From the NCBI RefSeq assembly GCF_037975445.1, contig NZ_CP150254.1, positions 12,501-76,500 on the forward strand: a stretch of 64,000 nt of DNA, in the 5' to 3' direction. Made by a program: the position numbers and the translations under genes. This stretch comes from Peribacillus sp. FSL P2-0133 (GTDB taxonomy: Bacteria; Bacillota; Bacilli; Bacillales; DSM-1321). This document shows, piece by piece, positions 12,734 through 27,523 of this stretch. Every line of letters starts with the position of its first letter. Within the stretch, counting starts at the first letter, position 1. The notes beneath the pieces were generated by a model. That model searched no databases and was not told where the DNA came from. It saw only the letters and a program-made list of their open reading frames with translations.

Positions 12734-14422
12734 GTGGGGTATCAAGCATTATACCGGGTATGGCGGCCACAACAATTCATTGATGTAGTCGGGCAGGAAC
12801 ATGTAACGAAAACGTTGCAGAATGCCTTGGTCGGGCAGAAGGTTTCGCATGCCTATTTATTTTCCGGTCCACGTGGAACAGGGAAAACAAGTGCTGCCAA
12901 AATTCTAGCAAAAGCAGTGAATTGTGAGCATGCCCCGACAAGTGAGCCCTGTAACGAATGTGCTACCTGCCGCGGAATCACCGATGGCTCCATATCAGAT
13001 GTTATAGAAATTGATGCAGCATCCAATAATGGTGTCGAGGAAATCCGTGACATTCGTGATAAGGTCAAATATGCTCCTAACGCGGTTACATATAAAGTTT
13101 ATATCATCGATGAGGTACATATGCTTTCACAAGGGGCTTTCAATGCGCTTTTAAAGACATTGGAAGAACCTCCGAAGCACGTGATTTTTATATTGGCGAC
13201 GACTGAACCTCATAAGATTCCACTAACGATCATTTCCCGTTGCCAAAGGTTTGATTTTAAAAGGATCCAGCCTCAAGATATAGTTGGCAGGATGTCACAA
13301 ATCATTGCAGAAACAGGTGTTTCATGTGATGAACAAGCCCTGCATATCATTGCAAGGGCAGCCGAAGGCGGGATGCGAGATGCACTAAGCCTTCTTGATC
13401 AAGCGATATCCTTCAGTTCGGAGACAGTTTCTATGGAAGATGCATTGACTGTCACTGGTTCTGTGTCGCAGGCATTTTTAAGCCGTCTGGCAAAGGCTAT
13501 ATATGATAAAGAAGTAGCGGTGGCACTTGAAGTCCTTGAAGAATTGCTGGCCATGGGAAAAGACCCGGCTAGGTTCATAGAAGACATGATTTATTATTTC
13601 CGTGACATGCTTTTATTTCAAACGGCACCGGCACTGGCAGAATCCTTCGAGCGTGTTTTGATAGATCCCCAATTTAAGGAATTGGCAGAAGTAATCTCTT
13701 CTGAATCGATTTACTCCATTATTGAAAGCTTCAATCAAACACAGCAGGATATGAAATGGACAAATCATCCAAGGATTTTCCTTGAAGTGGCACTTGTGAA
13801 GTTATGTAATGAGCAAAGGCCAAATCAAAGTGATAACGGGCAGCTTCAACAGCTGCTGCAGAAAATAGAAGATTTAGAGAAGAAATTACTCGAAATGCAG
13901 AAAAACGGCATCCCGGCAGCCATGACGGAAAAACCTGCAGAGCAGGCTAAGGCGCAAAGGGCCGTTAAAAAGGCGTATAAAGCACCAGCAGGAAAGATCA
14001 ATCAAATTTTGAAACAAGCTACGAAGCCGGACCTTACTGCTGTGAAAAGTAAGTGGGGGGAAGTGCTTGAACAGTTAGGTCAGCAAAATCAAAAATCATT
14101 GGCAGCTTTATTAACGGAGGCAGAACCTGTTGCTGCGTCTACTGAAGCTTTTGTGGTAAAATTCAAATATGATATTCATTGTCAAATGGCAATGGAAAAT
14201 AACCGTTTCGTGGAAGTGATAGCCTCGATCATGCAGCAATTGACCGGACATCGTATGGAGATAGCTGGAGTTCCGGAGAGCCAGTGGCAAAGGTTGCGGG
14301 AGGATTTCATATCGACACAGCAGTTCGACGGTCCAGAAGAAACGGAATCAAAAGAAGAAGACCCCTTTATAGCAGAGGCTAGAAAATTAGTCGGCGATGA
14401 TTTACTTGAAATTAAAGAATAA
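12734..14422 (+). CDS. dnaX: DNA polymerase III subunit gamma/tau
   Basis: The clamp-loader ATPase that also ties polymerase and helicase together at the replication fork. Of the 562 residues, about 1-220 form the AAA+ module: Walker A GPRGTGKT (45-52), zinc cysteines 64, 73, 76 and 79, and Walker B IIDEVHML. Domain III follows to about 360, then a charged, glutamine-rich tau-type tail. The start is GTG at 12734 after GAAGGAGGG. It begins the dnaX-ebfC-recR-yaaL-bofA cluster. Confidence 0.97.
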   Translation: MGYQALYRVWRPQQFIDVVGQEHVTKTLQNALVGQKVSHAYLFSGPRGTGKTSAAKILAKAVNCEHAPTSEPCNECATCRGITDGSISDVIEIDAASNNGVEEIRDIRDKVKYAPNAVTYKVYIIDEVHMLSQGAFNALLKTLEEPPKHVIFILATTEPHKIPLTIISRCQRFDFKRIQPQDIVGRMSQIIAETGVSCDEQALHIIARAAEGGMRDALSLLDQAISFSSETVSMEDALTVTGSVSQAFLSRLAKAIYDKEVAVALEVLEELLAMGKDPARFIEDMIYYFRDMLLFQTAPALAESFERVLIDPQFKELAEVISSESIYSIIESFNQTQQDMKWTNHPRIFLEVALVKLCNEQRPNQSDNGQLQQLLQKIEDLEKKLLEMQKNGIPAAMTEKPAEQAKAQRAVKKAYKAPAGKINQILKQATKPDLTAVKSKWGEVLEQLGQQNQKSLAALLTEAEPVAASTEAFVVKFKYDIHCQMAMENNRFVEVIASIMQQLTGHRMEIAGVPESQWQRLREDFISTQQFDGPEETESKEEDPFIAEARKLVGDDLLEIKE

Positions 14423-14437
14423 TTGGAGGTAAGAAGA

Positions 14438-14761
14438 ATGGGTATGCGCGGCGGTAATATGCAGAACATGATGAAACAAATGCAAAAGATGCAAAAGAAG
14501 ATGGCAGAGGCACAGGAAGAATTAGGTGAAAAAAAGGTTGAAGGAACTGCTGGCGGCGGAATGGTGACGGTCATCGTTACTGGACATAAAGAAATAGTCG
14601 ATGTAGTCATCAAACCGGAAGTTGTCGATCCGGATGATATCGATATGCTTCAGGATTTAGTGCTGGCTGCGACTAACGATGCTTTGAAAAAGGCGGAAGA
14701 ACTGACAAACCAAACGATGGGACAATTCACTAAGGGAATGAACCTTCCGGGTATGTTTTAA
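14438..14761 (+). CDS. ebfC: YbaB/EbfC family nucleoid-associated protein
   Basis: A 107-residue DNA-binding dimer of the YbaB/EbfC family (B. subtilis YaaK). The N-terminus is rich in methionine, glutamine and lysine ([10 protein letters not shown]), and the core has the family segment [12 protein letters not shown]. The start ATG 14438 has GGAGG 8 bases upstream; the TTG at 14423 overlaps that site and is rejected. It lies 15 bases after dnaX and is followed by recR, the usual order. Confidence 0.95.
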   Translation: MGMRGGNMQNMMKQMQKMQKKMAEAQEELGEKKVEGTAGGGMVTVIVTGHKEIVDVVIKPEVVDPDDIDMLQDLVLAATNDALKKAEELTNQTMGQFTKGMNLPGMF

Positions 14762-14767
14762 GCAAGT

Positions 14768-14812
14768 TCAAAAGAAACTTCCTTTCAGGGGGTTTCTTTT
14801 GAAATTTTTAGG
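14768..14812 (+). terminator. Hairpin between ebfC and recR (possible partial terminator)
   Basis: CAAAAGAAAC pairs perfectly with GTTTCTTTTG, followed by AAATTTTT. The T run is short, so it may only reduce readthrough or protect mRNA ends. Confidence 0.5.
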
Positions 14813-14821
14813 AGGAATTCG

Positions 14822-15418
14822 ATGCATTATCCAGAACCAATTTCCAAGCTCATTGACAGTTTTATGAAATTGCCGGGGATTGGTCCTAAAACGGCTGCTC
14901 GATTAGCCTTTCATGTACTAAGCATGAAGGAAGATACTGTTTTGGATTTTGCAAAAGCACTTGTTAATGCTAAGCGGAATCTTATGTATTGCTCAGTCTG
15001 TGGTCATATTACAGATCAAGATCCTTGTTATATTTGCGAAGATCAAAAGAGGGACAGAAGTTTGATTTGTGTGGTTCAGGACCCGAAAGATGTAATAGCT
15101 ATGGAAAAGATGAGAGAGTTCAATGGTTTATACCATGTACTGCATGGCAGTATTTCCCCAATGGACGGAATCGGTCCGGAAGATATAAATATTCCTGATT
15201 TATTAAAGCGCCTGCAAGATGAAACAGTGCTGGAGGTAATTTTGGCTACTAATCCTAACATTGAAGGTGAAGCGACAGCCATGTATATTTCGCGGTTGCT
15301 TAGACCATCAGGCATCAAAGTGACCCGAATTGCCCACGGACTTCCTGTTGGCGGAGATTTGGAGTATGCGGATGAAGTGACGCTATCAAAAGCAATAGAA
15401 GGAAGAAGAGAAATATAA
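14822..15418 (+). CDS. recR: Recombination mediator RecR
   Basis: It acts with RecF and RecO to load RecA on gapped DNA. The 198 residues contain an N-terminal helix-hairpin-helix ([14 protein letters not shown]), a zinc finger with Cys57, Cys60, Cys69 and Cys72, and a Toprim domain (about 80-175). The start ATG 14822 follows AGGAGG. Placement after ebfC is conserved across many bacteria. Confidence 0.97.
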   Translation: MHYPEPISKLIDSFMKLPGIGPKTAARLAFHVLSMKEDTVLDFAKALVNAKRNLMYCSVCGHITDQDPCYICEDQKRDRSLICVVQDPKDVIAMEKMREFNGLYHVLHGSISPMDGIGPEDINIPDLLKRLQDETVLEVILATNPNIEGEATAMYISRLLRPSGIKVTRIAHGLPVGGDLEYADEVTLSKAIEGRREI

Positions 15419-15438
15419 GATAGCTGGGAGGACTTCAC

Positions 15439-15657
15439 TTGTTCTTTCGTAAAAAAAAGAAACTTCGGAATGAATTCAATGATTCATTAATCGAAGAGCT
15501 TGAACATTTGAAATGGAATTGGCATAATCAAAAATCATTACTTGAAAAAAGCGTTGATCCATCTGAGGAAGTAATCGCCCAAACGAGACTGGCGGAAGTG
15601 AAATATTTCTACTTATTCAGGGAAGTTAAAAGAAGGAATGTCCGCTTAAAAAGATGA
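15439..15657 (+). CDS. yaaL: DUF2508 family protein YaaL
   Basis: A 72-residue, highly charged, probably helical protein with no known function. It has no membrane segment or cysteine. The start is TTG at 15439, 7 bases after GGGAGG. It lies 20 bases after recR and before bofA, its position in B. subtilis. Confidence 0.88.
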   Translation: MFFRKKKKLRNEFNDSLIEELEHLKWNWHNQKSLLEKSVDPSEEVIAQTRLAEVKYFYLFREVKRRNVRLKR

Positions 15658-15768
15658 TAAGGAAATGGCTGTGAAGGATTGCGTGTTCCTCATGGCCATT
15701 TTTTTTCAGTTCTTAATCCATCGATTTCTTCATATAAGTGTAGTACAAGCTTGCGGGGAGGAATGAGT

Positions 15769-16032
15769 TTGGAACCAGTTGTCTTTGTTGCTGTAATTGG
15801 CGGCCTGATTTTAATGCTCCTCATTATCGGGGCGCCATTAAGACCTGTCCGGTTTATAGGGCAGGGGATTATAAAGGTCATTATCGGTGCAGCATTTTTG
15901 TTCTTTTTGAATACACTTGGGAATCAAGCGGGCATTCATGTACCCATCAACCCTGTTACCTCGGCAGTCGCCGGTCTGCTTGGAATACCGGGAGTTGCCG
16001 CTTTGGCGGCCATTGGTTATTGGATCATTTAA
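15769..16032 (+). CDS. bofA: Pro-sigma K processing inhibitor BofA
   Basis: A small membrane protein that holds the SpoIVFB protease inactive in the outer forespore membrane, delaying sigma K activation. The chosen start is TTG at 15769, 7 bases after GGGGAGG; the ATG at 15763 is only 1 base from it. This gives 87 residues starting MEPVV. Two hydrophobic segments lie at about 3-25 and 35-55, and the C-terminus has the conserved HVPIN...GILGIPG-type motif. It is followed by a terminator. Confidence 0.92.
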   Translation: MEPVVFVAVIGGLILMLLIIGAPLRPVRFIGQGIIKVIIGAAFLFFLNTLGNQAGIHVPINPVTSAVAGLLGIPGVAALAAIGYWII

Positions 16033-16056
16033 AGGATATTCCGTCGAAGTCTTATG

Positions 16057-16088
16057 AAAACCCCATGGATATCTCCCTGGGGTTTTTA
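16057..16088 (+). terminator. bofA terminator
   Basis: AAAACCCCA pairs with TGGGGTTTTT around a loop of about 13 bases, with five T. Confidence 0.85.
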
Positions 16089-16126
16089 TCATGTTATAGT
16101 TTTTTTAAAAAAAATCAATTAAACCA

Positions 16127-16155
16127 TTGACGATAACTCATCAACCTGATAATAT
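16127..16155 (+). promoter_or_regulatory. rRNA operon promoter P1
   Basis: TTGACG at 16127-16132, a 17-base spacer and TAATAT at 16150-16155. It is the upstream member of a tandem pair, the arrangement seen in B. subtilis rRNA operons. Confidence 0.7.
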
Positions 16156-16217
16156 ATTAGGAGTCGCCAATAACGACATCGTCAATTGCTCAATCGAAAA
16201 ACAATTTTAAATAATTG

Positions 16218-16246
16218 TTGACATCAGGTTAAGTAAGTGATAAGAT
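16218..16246 (+). promoter_or_regulatory. rRNA operon promoter P2
   Basis: TTGACA at 16218-16223, a 17-base spacer and TAAGAT at 16241-16246. It lies 91 bases after P1 and about 125 bases before 16S. Confidence 0.8.
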
Positions 16247-16284
16247 AATAAAGTCGCTTACGAAGTAACGGCGAAAAATCGCTC

Positions 16285-16311
16285 TTTGAAAACTGAACAA
16301 AACAAAGCGCC
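16285..16311 (+). other. Left arm of pre-16S processing stem
   Basis: This arm (TTTGAAAACTGAACAAAAC, then AAAGCGCC) is complementary, with minor gaps, to 17938-17964 after 16S. The pairing would bring the 16S ends together for RNase III cleavage. Confidence 0.75.
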
Positions 16312-16369
16312 AACGTTAAATTTTAAGTGAGCACACACTATCAAAAAAGCAAATGAGCAAGTCAAACAT

Positions 16370-17927
<1,558 letters not shown>

Positions 17928-18036
17928 ATAATTACGAGGCGCTTTTGTTTTGTTCAGTTTTGAATGAGTGATTCATTCAATTAAATAGCAATCCCGCGAT
18001 AAGCTTGGGAAGCAGAAGCTTATTATTTATGTGAAT

Positions 18037-18113
<77 letters not shown>

Positions 18114-18129
18114 TTCCATTTCCCGAAAC

Positions 18130-18205
18130 GGGGCCTTAGCTCAGCTGGGAGAGCGCCTGCCTTGCACGCAGGAGGTCAGCGGTTCGATCCCGCTAGGCTC
18201 CACCA
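18130..18205 (+). tRNA. tRNA-Ala (TGC)
   Basis: A 76-nt tRNA identical to 69-144, with anticodon TGC and encoded CCA. It lies 16 bases after tRNA-Ile and 104 bases before 23S. Confidence 0.97.
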
Positions 18206-18309
18206 ATGAAACAATCACGTTGTGATTGGGACAGCTTGTTCCTTGAAAACTAGATAATAGATAGAAGGCAATTAATTTTTTTCAAAGCATCTGTAAGATC
18301 TTTTTTAAC

Positions 18310-21241
<2,932 letters not shown>

Positions 21242-21306
21242 ACGCTTTTTAAAAAATGAAATACCTTCTTATTATCTAGTTTTGAAGGAACAACGTTCCT
21301 TTTATG

Positions 21307-21422
<116 letters not shown>

Positions 21423-21432
21423 CATTTAAAAA

Positions 21433-21459
21433 GATCAGCCATCCGGCTGGTCTTTTTTT
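21433..21459 (+). terminator. rRNA operon terminator
   Basis: GATCAGCC pairs with GGCTGGTC (one G-T pair) around ATCC, followed by seven T. It is one base pair stronger than the first operon's terminator. Confidence 0.88.
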
Positions 21460-21596
21460 GCATAATGCAAAGAAAAATCATTGGATATAAAGGGATTATC
21501 AATTATGGAAACTTTTATAAAGACATACACGTATTGAAATTCTTCATCATACATTGTTAAAAGCATCCCCGGTTCTCTTAAACTATTTAAATTAAT

Positions 21597-21626
21597 GTAT
21601 GCGAACAATGGTTTTTGGGGAGAATG
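21597..21626 (+). promoter_or_regulatory. Sigma F-like promoter of csfB
   Basis: GTATG at 21597-21601, a 16-base spacer, and GGGAGAATG at 21618-21626, resembling the sigma F pattern GYATA/GGNNANANT. B. subtilis csfB is known to be sigma F dependent. The predicted start near 21633 would place the Shine-Dalgarno almost at the mRNA 5' end. Confidence 0.5.
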
Positions 21627-21643
21627 CAGGTATGGAGGTGGAG

Positions 21644-21850
21644 ATGTTGGGGACAACAACAACCAAAACGACGGCAGGGGAAACGTGCGCGGTTTGTGAA
21701 CAAATAAAAGGGATGGGTATACATTTATATACGACTTTTATTTGTGAGGAATGTGAAAGGGATATGATCAGGACGGATACGAACGATCCCAAGTACCAAT
21801 ATTACTTAAAGAAATTAAGAAAAATCACTAATCCTGAACTATTATCATGA
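21644..21850 (+). CDS. csfB: Anti-sigma G factor Gin (CsfB)
   Basis: A small zinc protein that inhibits sigma G (and sigma E) at the wrong time or in the wrong compartment during sporulation. With ATG 21644 it has 68 residues. The two CxxC pairs (CAVC and CEEC) and the segment GIHLYTTFIC match Gin. GGAGG is 5 bases upstream; TTG at 21647 and ATG at 21632 are alternatives, the latter lying upstream of the predicted transcript start. B. subtilis has xpaC-yaaN next; here yaaO follows. Confidence 0.9.
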   Translation: MLGTTTTKTTAGETCAVCEQIKGMGIHLYTTFICEECERDMIRTDTNDPKYQYYLKKLRKITNPELLS

Positions 21851-21872
21851 AAAAATAGTATGTGGAGAGTTA

Positions 21873-21929
21873 AAGAGTCAGAGAAAAAAGAAATGATGTG
21901 TTTCTTTAATCTCTGATTCTTTTTTTTGT
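21873..21929 (+). terminator. csfB terminator
   Basis: A long hairpin: AGAGTCAGAGA pairs with TCTCTGATTCT, with an inner AAAGAAA/TTTCTTT helix, followed by eight T. Confidence 0.8.
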
Positions 21930-22090
21930 ACTTTAGAAGAATGCTTGGCAACATGCTCCAGTGTTTCTGTATCTTCCCTTCAAATAGACTGTTCGGAGAC
22001 GCATAATTGCCTTTCAGCCGACGCAATATGAGATAAAATTGAACTAATTTGATAAAATGAAAAAATACTATGATATGAGGGAAGAGAAAA

Positions 22091-23539
22091 ATGAATCAAT
22101 CACAGACACCGTTGTTCGATGCACTGAGTGCTTTTTATAAAAAAAGCCCAATATCTCTGCATGTCCCAGGTCATAAAAATGGATGGGTGTTTAATAAAAA
22201 GGGCCAAGCCTTATACAATCCCCTTCTTGGTATTGATGCCACGGAGATAAGCGGTTTAGATGACCTGCATGCTCCAGAGGGCGCCATTTTACAGTCCGAG
22301 CAACTACTCTCTGACCTATATGGGGTAAAACGGAGTTATTTTTTGGTTAATGGGTCCACCGTAGGCAACATTGCCATGATTCTTGCTACCTGCCGGGAAG
22401 GTGATAAGGTCCTTGTCCAAAGAAACTGCCATAAATCAATTTTACATGGATTGATGTTAGCGAATGTACAACCGATCTTTTTACAACCAGCTTATTATGA
22501 GAAATGGGGCATTGCTGGCGGTGTGGGATCTGAATTAATTGAAGAAGCCTTGAGTGTACATCCAGATGTAAAAGTAATCATTGTTACCTATCCTAATTAT
22601 TATGGTCTTGGTGAAGACTTGACGGAAATGGTAAGACTCGCACATCAAAAGGGGATCCCTGTGTTGGTGGACGAGGCACATGGCGCTCATTTTCAGTTAG
22701 GAAGCCCGTTTCCTAAGCCAGCAATTTTGGCAGGGGCAGATGCCGTTGTCCATTCAGCGCATAAAACACTGCCGGCTATGACAATGGGGTCATTTCTTCA
22801 TGTGAATTCATCCTTAGTTGATGTCGATCAAGTATCATTCTATTTACAAATGCTTCAGTCGAGCAGTCCATCTTACCCAATTATGGGATCGCTGGACTTA
22901 GCTAGGGCCTACTTAGCCGCTTTTACATCAGAAGATAAAATATCCCTTATTGAAAAGATATCAGACTTCAGGTGGGAATTAGGTGCCCTGCAAACAGTAA
23001 GGGTGCTGGAGGCCCCACTAGGCACCTTGGCAGACCCGTTGAAAGTGGTCATTCAATCAACAAATGGTTTAAGCGGTTTTGAGTTACAGCAGCTATGTGA
23101 AGCCGAGGGCATTTTTACGGAATTGGCTGATCCTGATAATTTATTAATGATTTTACCCTTATTAAAAATGGGTACCGAATTTCCTTTTCATGAAATCGTT
23201 CAAACTATAAAAAGTGCCACTGAAGACAGAACTGGAAACAAGGAATCAAATCTTGGGGTCCTATGGCCTGATGGAAGATCAATGACAGGACTTGAAATGC
23301 CATACTCCGCCATGAAGCATAGTAAATCCAAATCTGTAACATTACAGAAAGCAGTGGGTGAGGTATCTGCCGAGATGGTCATTCCTTATCCGCCGGGCAT
23401 CCCTTTAATTATGTCCGGGGAAATGATTACTCCTGAGCATATATTCAATCTGAGGAGACTGCTAGAACTGGGATCAAGGTTTCATGGAGGTTCCTCCCTC
23501 TCAAACGGAGAATTGATCGTTTATGAAAGCGGGCATTAA
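22091..23539 (+). CDS. yaaO: PLP-dependent Orn/Lys/Arg decarboxylase family protein (YaaO)
   Basis: A fold-type I decarboxylase-like enzyme of 482 residues. The PLP lysine is expected in HSAHKTLPAMT (about residue 222), preceded by the cofactor aspartate in VDEAHGAHF. The N-terminal segment HVPGHKNG is typical of this family. The C-terminal domain holds PYPPGIPL. It lacks the N-terminal wing domain of the long inducible decarboxylases. The substrate is not certain; lysine or arginine are the family norms. It precedes tmk, as in B. subtilis. Confidence 0.88.
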   Translation: MNQSQTPLFDALSAFYKKSPISLHVPGHKNGWVFNKKGQALYNPLLGIDATEISGLDDLHAPEGAILQSEQLLSDLYGVKRSYFLVNGSTVGNIAMILATCREGDKVLVQRNCHKSILHGLMLANVQPIFLQPAYYEKWGIAGGVGSELIEEALSVHPDVKVIIVTYPNYYGLGEDLTEMVRLAHQKGIPVLVDEAHGAHFQLGSPFPKPAILAGADAVVHSAHKTLPAMTMGSFLHVNSSLVDVDQVSFYLQMLQSSSPSYPIMGSLDLARAYLAAFTSEDKISLIEKISDFRWELGALQTVRVLEAPLGTLADPLKVVIQSTNGLSGFELQQLCEAEGIFTELADPDNLLMILPLLKMGTEFPFHEIVQTIKSATEDRTGNKESNLGVLWPDGRSMTGLEMPYSAMKHSKSKSVTLQKAVGEVSAEMVIPYPPGIPLIMSGEMITPEHIFNLRRLLELGSRFHGGSSLSNGELIVYESGH

Positions 23540-23578
23540 AATGATATACTACAAACAAAGAACCTTGGAGGTACATCG

Positions 23579-24651
<1,073 letters not shown>

Positions 24652-24675
24652 CGGTTAGTTTTAGGGAGGTTCATT

Positions 24676-25116
24676 ATGAAAATCAACCATGATATCCCTA
24701 TTAAGCTGGATAAATCGCGTCAGGATGCCAAGCAGTTTCAAACTGGAAATGGCGGATTTCAGCAAATGGTCCAGACACAGGATCAAAAGATGCAAATCCA
24801 AACATTAAACCGTTTGATTGGCGATATTGAAGGGGCGGGTCAGCGTTTAGTAAGGTCACGCACTTTTAGGGAATTGGCAAAATATAAAGCATTGGTGAAA
24901 CGGTTTGTTAAAGAAGCGGTTGAATATGGACTGGAACTGAAGCAATCCACGAGCTGGAACGAATATGGACAGAGCAGGCCGTTGAAAACCGTGGAAACGA
25001 TAGATGTAAGATTAGTTGAGTTAAGTGAGGAAATTCTTAATAAAGAGAAAAGCTCGCTTGAAATATTGGAAATGATAGGCGAGATTAAAGGTCTTCTGAT
25101 TAATTTATATACTTAA
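24676..25116 (+). CDS. yaaR: DUF327 family protein YaaR
   Basis: A 146-residue, mainly helical soluble protein of unknown function, always found between darA and holB in Bacillus. It contains the family segment RLVRSRTFRELAKYKALVKRF. The site GGGAGG precedes the ATG, and the stop is a few bases from holB. No catalytic residues can be assigned. Confidence 0.92.
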   Translation: MKINHDIPIKLDKSRQDAKQFQTGNGGFQQMVQTQDQKMQIQTLNRLIGDIEGAGQRLVRSRTFRELAKYKALVKRFVKEAVEYGLELKQSTSWNEYGQSRPLKTVETIDVRLVELSEEILNKEKSSLEILEMIGEIKGLLINLYT

Positions 25117-25124
25117 GTGAGTTG

Positions 25125-26129
25125 ATGGTTTTGGAAAAAACATGGCAGGAAATGAGTCAAATTCAGCCGCAGGTAATGACGATGCTGCAAAATAGCATAA
25201 CGAAGAAAAGGGTGGCTCATGCATATTTATTTGAAGGGGAAAAAGGGACAGGTAAGCAAGAGATAAGCAATGCCTTTGCCAAAAGCTTACTATGTGAAGC
25301 CCCGACAACAGGTTATGAGCCATGCGAACTTTGTCGGAATTGCAAACGGATTTCAAGTGGGAATCATCCTGATGTCCATTTGATAGAAAGAGACGGCCTC
25401 TCAATAAAGAAAGAGCAAATTAAGGGTCTTCAGGAAGAATTTTCGAAAAAAAGTGTAGAGGCGGATCGGAAGGTTTATATGATTGCCGATGCTGACAAAA
25501 TGTCGGTGGGGGCAGCCAACAGTCTATTGAAATTTTTAGAAGAACCTTCGGCTGATACTGTAGCAATATTGATGACCGAACAGCTTCAGAGGATTCTGCC
25601 AACTATATTATCAAGGTGCCAAGTGATTTCGTTCAAGCCATTATCTCCTGAAAATGTGAAACGGAAGCTGATGGAACAGGATGTAGAACCACAGCTGGCT
25701 TCGGTTATTGTACACATAACACAGAATGTGGAAGCTGGAATCGGGCTTAGTCATGATGAATGGTTTGTACAAGCTCAAAAAATAGTGGTAAAATTATATG
25801 AAGTGTTAAAACTTAATTCCTTGAAGGCATTGCTGTACCTTCAGACGGATTGGTTCACACACTTTAAAGAAAGAGAACAGGTTGACAGAGGTCTTGATTT
25901 GTTACTTCTTATATATAAGGATTTATTATACATTCAGTTGGACAAAAAGGACTTCGTTGTGTTCCAAAATAAACTGAAGGAATTTGAAACTCACGCTCTT
26001 CATCTTTCCCCAAGACGCCTTGCTGAACATATGGGTTGCATTTTGGAAGCAAAAAGGAAGCTGATGTCCAACACGAATCCACAGCTGTTGATGGAACAGC
26101 TTGTGCTGAATTTGCAGGAGGGATCATGA
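25125..26129 (+). CDS. holB: DNA polymerase III subunit delta'
   Basis: The inactive AAA+ partner in the clamp loader. It has 334 residues if started at ATG 25125; the ribosome site (AAGTGAG) is weak and a TTG at 25122 or 25131 is also possible. A P-loop-like GEKGTGKQ (around residue 38), a zinc site (CEAP...CELCRNC) and the SRC motif (ILSRCQ) are present. It is a paralogue of dnaX. The stop lies 1 base from the ricT start. Confidence 0.95.
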   Translation: MVLEKTWQEMSQIQPQVMTMLQNSITKKRVAHAYLFEGEKGTGKQEISNAFAKSLLCEAPTTGYEPCELCRNCKRISSGNHPDVHLIERDGLSIKKEQIKGLQEEFSKKSVEADRKVYMIADADKMSVGAANSLLKFLEEPSADTVAILMTEQLQRILPTILSRCQVISFKPLSPENVKRKLMEQDVEPQLASVIVHITQNVEAGIGLSHDEWFVQAQKIVVKLYEVLKLNSLKALLYLQTDWFTHFKEREQVDRGLDLLLLIYKDLLYIQLDKKDFVVFQNKLKEFETHALHLSPRRLAEHMGCILEAKRKLMSNTNPQLLMEQLVLNLQEGS

Positions 26130-26130
26130 T

Positions 26131-26961
26131 TTGTATGATGTTGTAGGTGTCCGTTTTAAAAAGGCGGGCAAAATATACTACTTCGATCCGGGTGAATTCG
26201 CTATTCCTAAGGACGATTTTGTAATAGTGGAGACTGTCCGCGGTGTTGAATTCGGTAAAGTCGTTACAGCCCGAAAACAAGTAGATGAAAACGATGTTGT
26301 CCTGCCATTAAAAAAAGTACTTCGGGTCGCTGATGCAAAGGATAAGCTGATTGTAGACGAGAACAAGGCGGCTGCAGAAGAGGCTTACTCTATATGTTGT
26401 CAAAAGGTTGTGGAGCATAAGCTGGATATGAAGCTTGTTGATGTGTCATATACTTTCGACAGAAATAAAGTCGTGTTTTATTTTACAGCGGATGGTCGCG
26501 TGGATTTCCGTGATTTAGTCAAAGATTTAGCTGCCATATTCAGAACTCGCATAGAACTGCGCCAAATTGGGGTAAGGGATGAGGCAAAGATGCTTGGTGG
26601 CATCGGGCCTTGTGGCAGAATGCTTTGCTGCTCCACATTTCTTGGGGATTTTGAACCGGTTTCCATCAAAATGGCGAAGGATCAGAATTTATCATTAAAC
26701 CCTACAAAAATCTCAGGTTTATGCGGTCGATTGATGTGCTGTCTGAAATATGAAAATGATGAGTATGAAAGTGCGAAGGAAATGCTTCCTGATTTAGGTG
26801 AAATGATTAATACGCCTGGTGGCAAAGGCAAGGTAGTGGGGCTTAATATTCTAGAACGCGTACTTCAGATTGAACTAATCGAGCAAGAAAGAGTATTAGA
26901 GTATACTCTAGATGAGATTCTAAAAGAGGGAGCCGTTTCTATTCAAGCCACAGATTATTAA
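26131..26961 (+). CDS. ricT: RicT (YaaT), PSP1-domain protein of the RicAFT complex
   Basis: A 276-residue PSP1-domain protein. With RicA and RicF it forms an iron-sulfur complex that stimulates RNase Y-dependent mRNA maturation and affects the sporulation phosphorelay in B. subtilis. The cysteine-rich centre ([16 protein letters not shown] and [15 protein letters not shown]) is intact. The start is TTG at 26131, 9 bases after AGGAGG, giving the N-terminus [18 protein letters not shown]. It follows holB by a single base, so translation is probably coupled. Confidence 0.95.
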   Translation: MYDVVGVRFKKAGKIYYFDPGEFAIPKDDFVIVETVRGVEFGKVVTARKQVDENDVVLPLKKVLRVADAKDKLIVDENKAAAEEAYSICCQKVVEHKLDMKLVDVSYTFDRNKVVFYFTADGRVDFRDLVKDLAAIFRTRIELRQIGVRDEAKMLGGIGPCGRMLCCSTFLGDFEPVSIKMAKDQNLSLNPTKISGLCGRLMCCLKYENDEYESAKEMLPDLGEMINTPGGKGKVVGLNILERVLQIELIEQERVLEYTLDEILKEGAVSIQATDY

Positions 26962-26975
26962 GGTGGTGGGAGAGC

Positions 26976-27350
26976 GTGGATAAGAAAGATATTTTTGAGT
27001 CGGTGACCAATATGGAAACCCAGATAGGCCAATTATATAAGCAGCTTGGAGAATTGAAGCAGAACTTAGCTGAAATCCTTGAGGAAAATCAGTCGCTCAA
27101 GCTGGAGAAAGAGCATTTGCGCCATCGGTTGGGCCTTGTGGAAGTCGAAAGTGCGCCTGCTGCAGTAAAGGTCAAACAAAAAGTGAAAAACCGTACCGCA
27201 AGTACGGACAAGGTTATGGATATCGGGGAAGGCTATGATAATTTAGCCCGTATCTATCAAGAAGGCTTTCATATTTGCAATCTGCATTTTGGCAGTTTAC
27301 GAAAAGAAGGGGATTGCCTGTTCTGTTTATCTTTTTTAAACAAGAAGTGA
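26976..27350 (+). CDS. yabA: Replication initiation control protein YabA
   Basis: It limits re-initiation by binding DnaA and DnaN. The 124 residues comprise an N-terminal leucine-zipper-like coiled coil (about 5-60) that forms the tetramer, a linker, and a C-terminal zinc domain with HICNLHFG and CLFCLSFL. The start is GTG at 26976 after AAGGTGG. A strong terminator follows at 27418. Confidence 0.96.
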   Translation: MDKKDIFESVTNMETQIGQLYKQLGELKQNLAEILEENQSLKLEKEHLRHRLGLVEVESAPAAVKVKQKVKNRTASTDKVMDIGEGYDNLARIYQEGFHICNLHFGSLRKEGDCLFCLSFLNKK

Positions 27351-27417
27351 TAAAGGAATAATATAAAAGATGTTTCTTTTACGTGATAGATAGACCGTTT
27401 ACAATATATAGTGATTC

Positions 27418-27453
27418 GGGGTCTGACGCATACTATGAGTCAGACCCCTTTTT
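27418..27453 (+). terminator. Terminator after yabA
   Basis: A perfect ten-pair stem, GGGGTCTGAC with GTCAGACCCC, an 11-base loop and five T. It closes the tmk-yabA transcript. Confidence 0.92.
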
Positions 27454-27523
27454 GTACGATAGTAATGTAGAAGCATGGTCCCTAAACATGCTTTTTCGAT
27501 ACATGATTAGGAGGGTAACAGCA

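Noticed and set aside
27383..27523. An extended N-terminus for trmN6
   Set aside because: It would be translated through the perfect terminator at 27418-27453; the site AGGAGGG fits ATG 27524.
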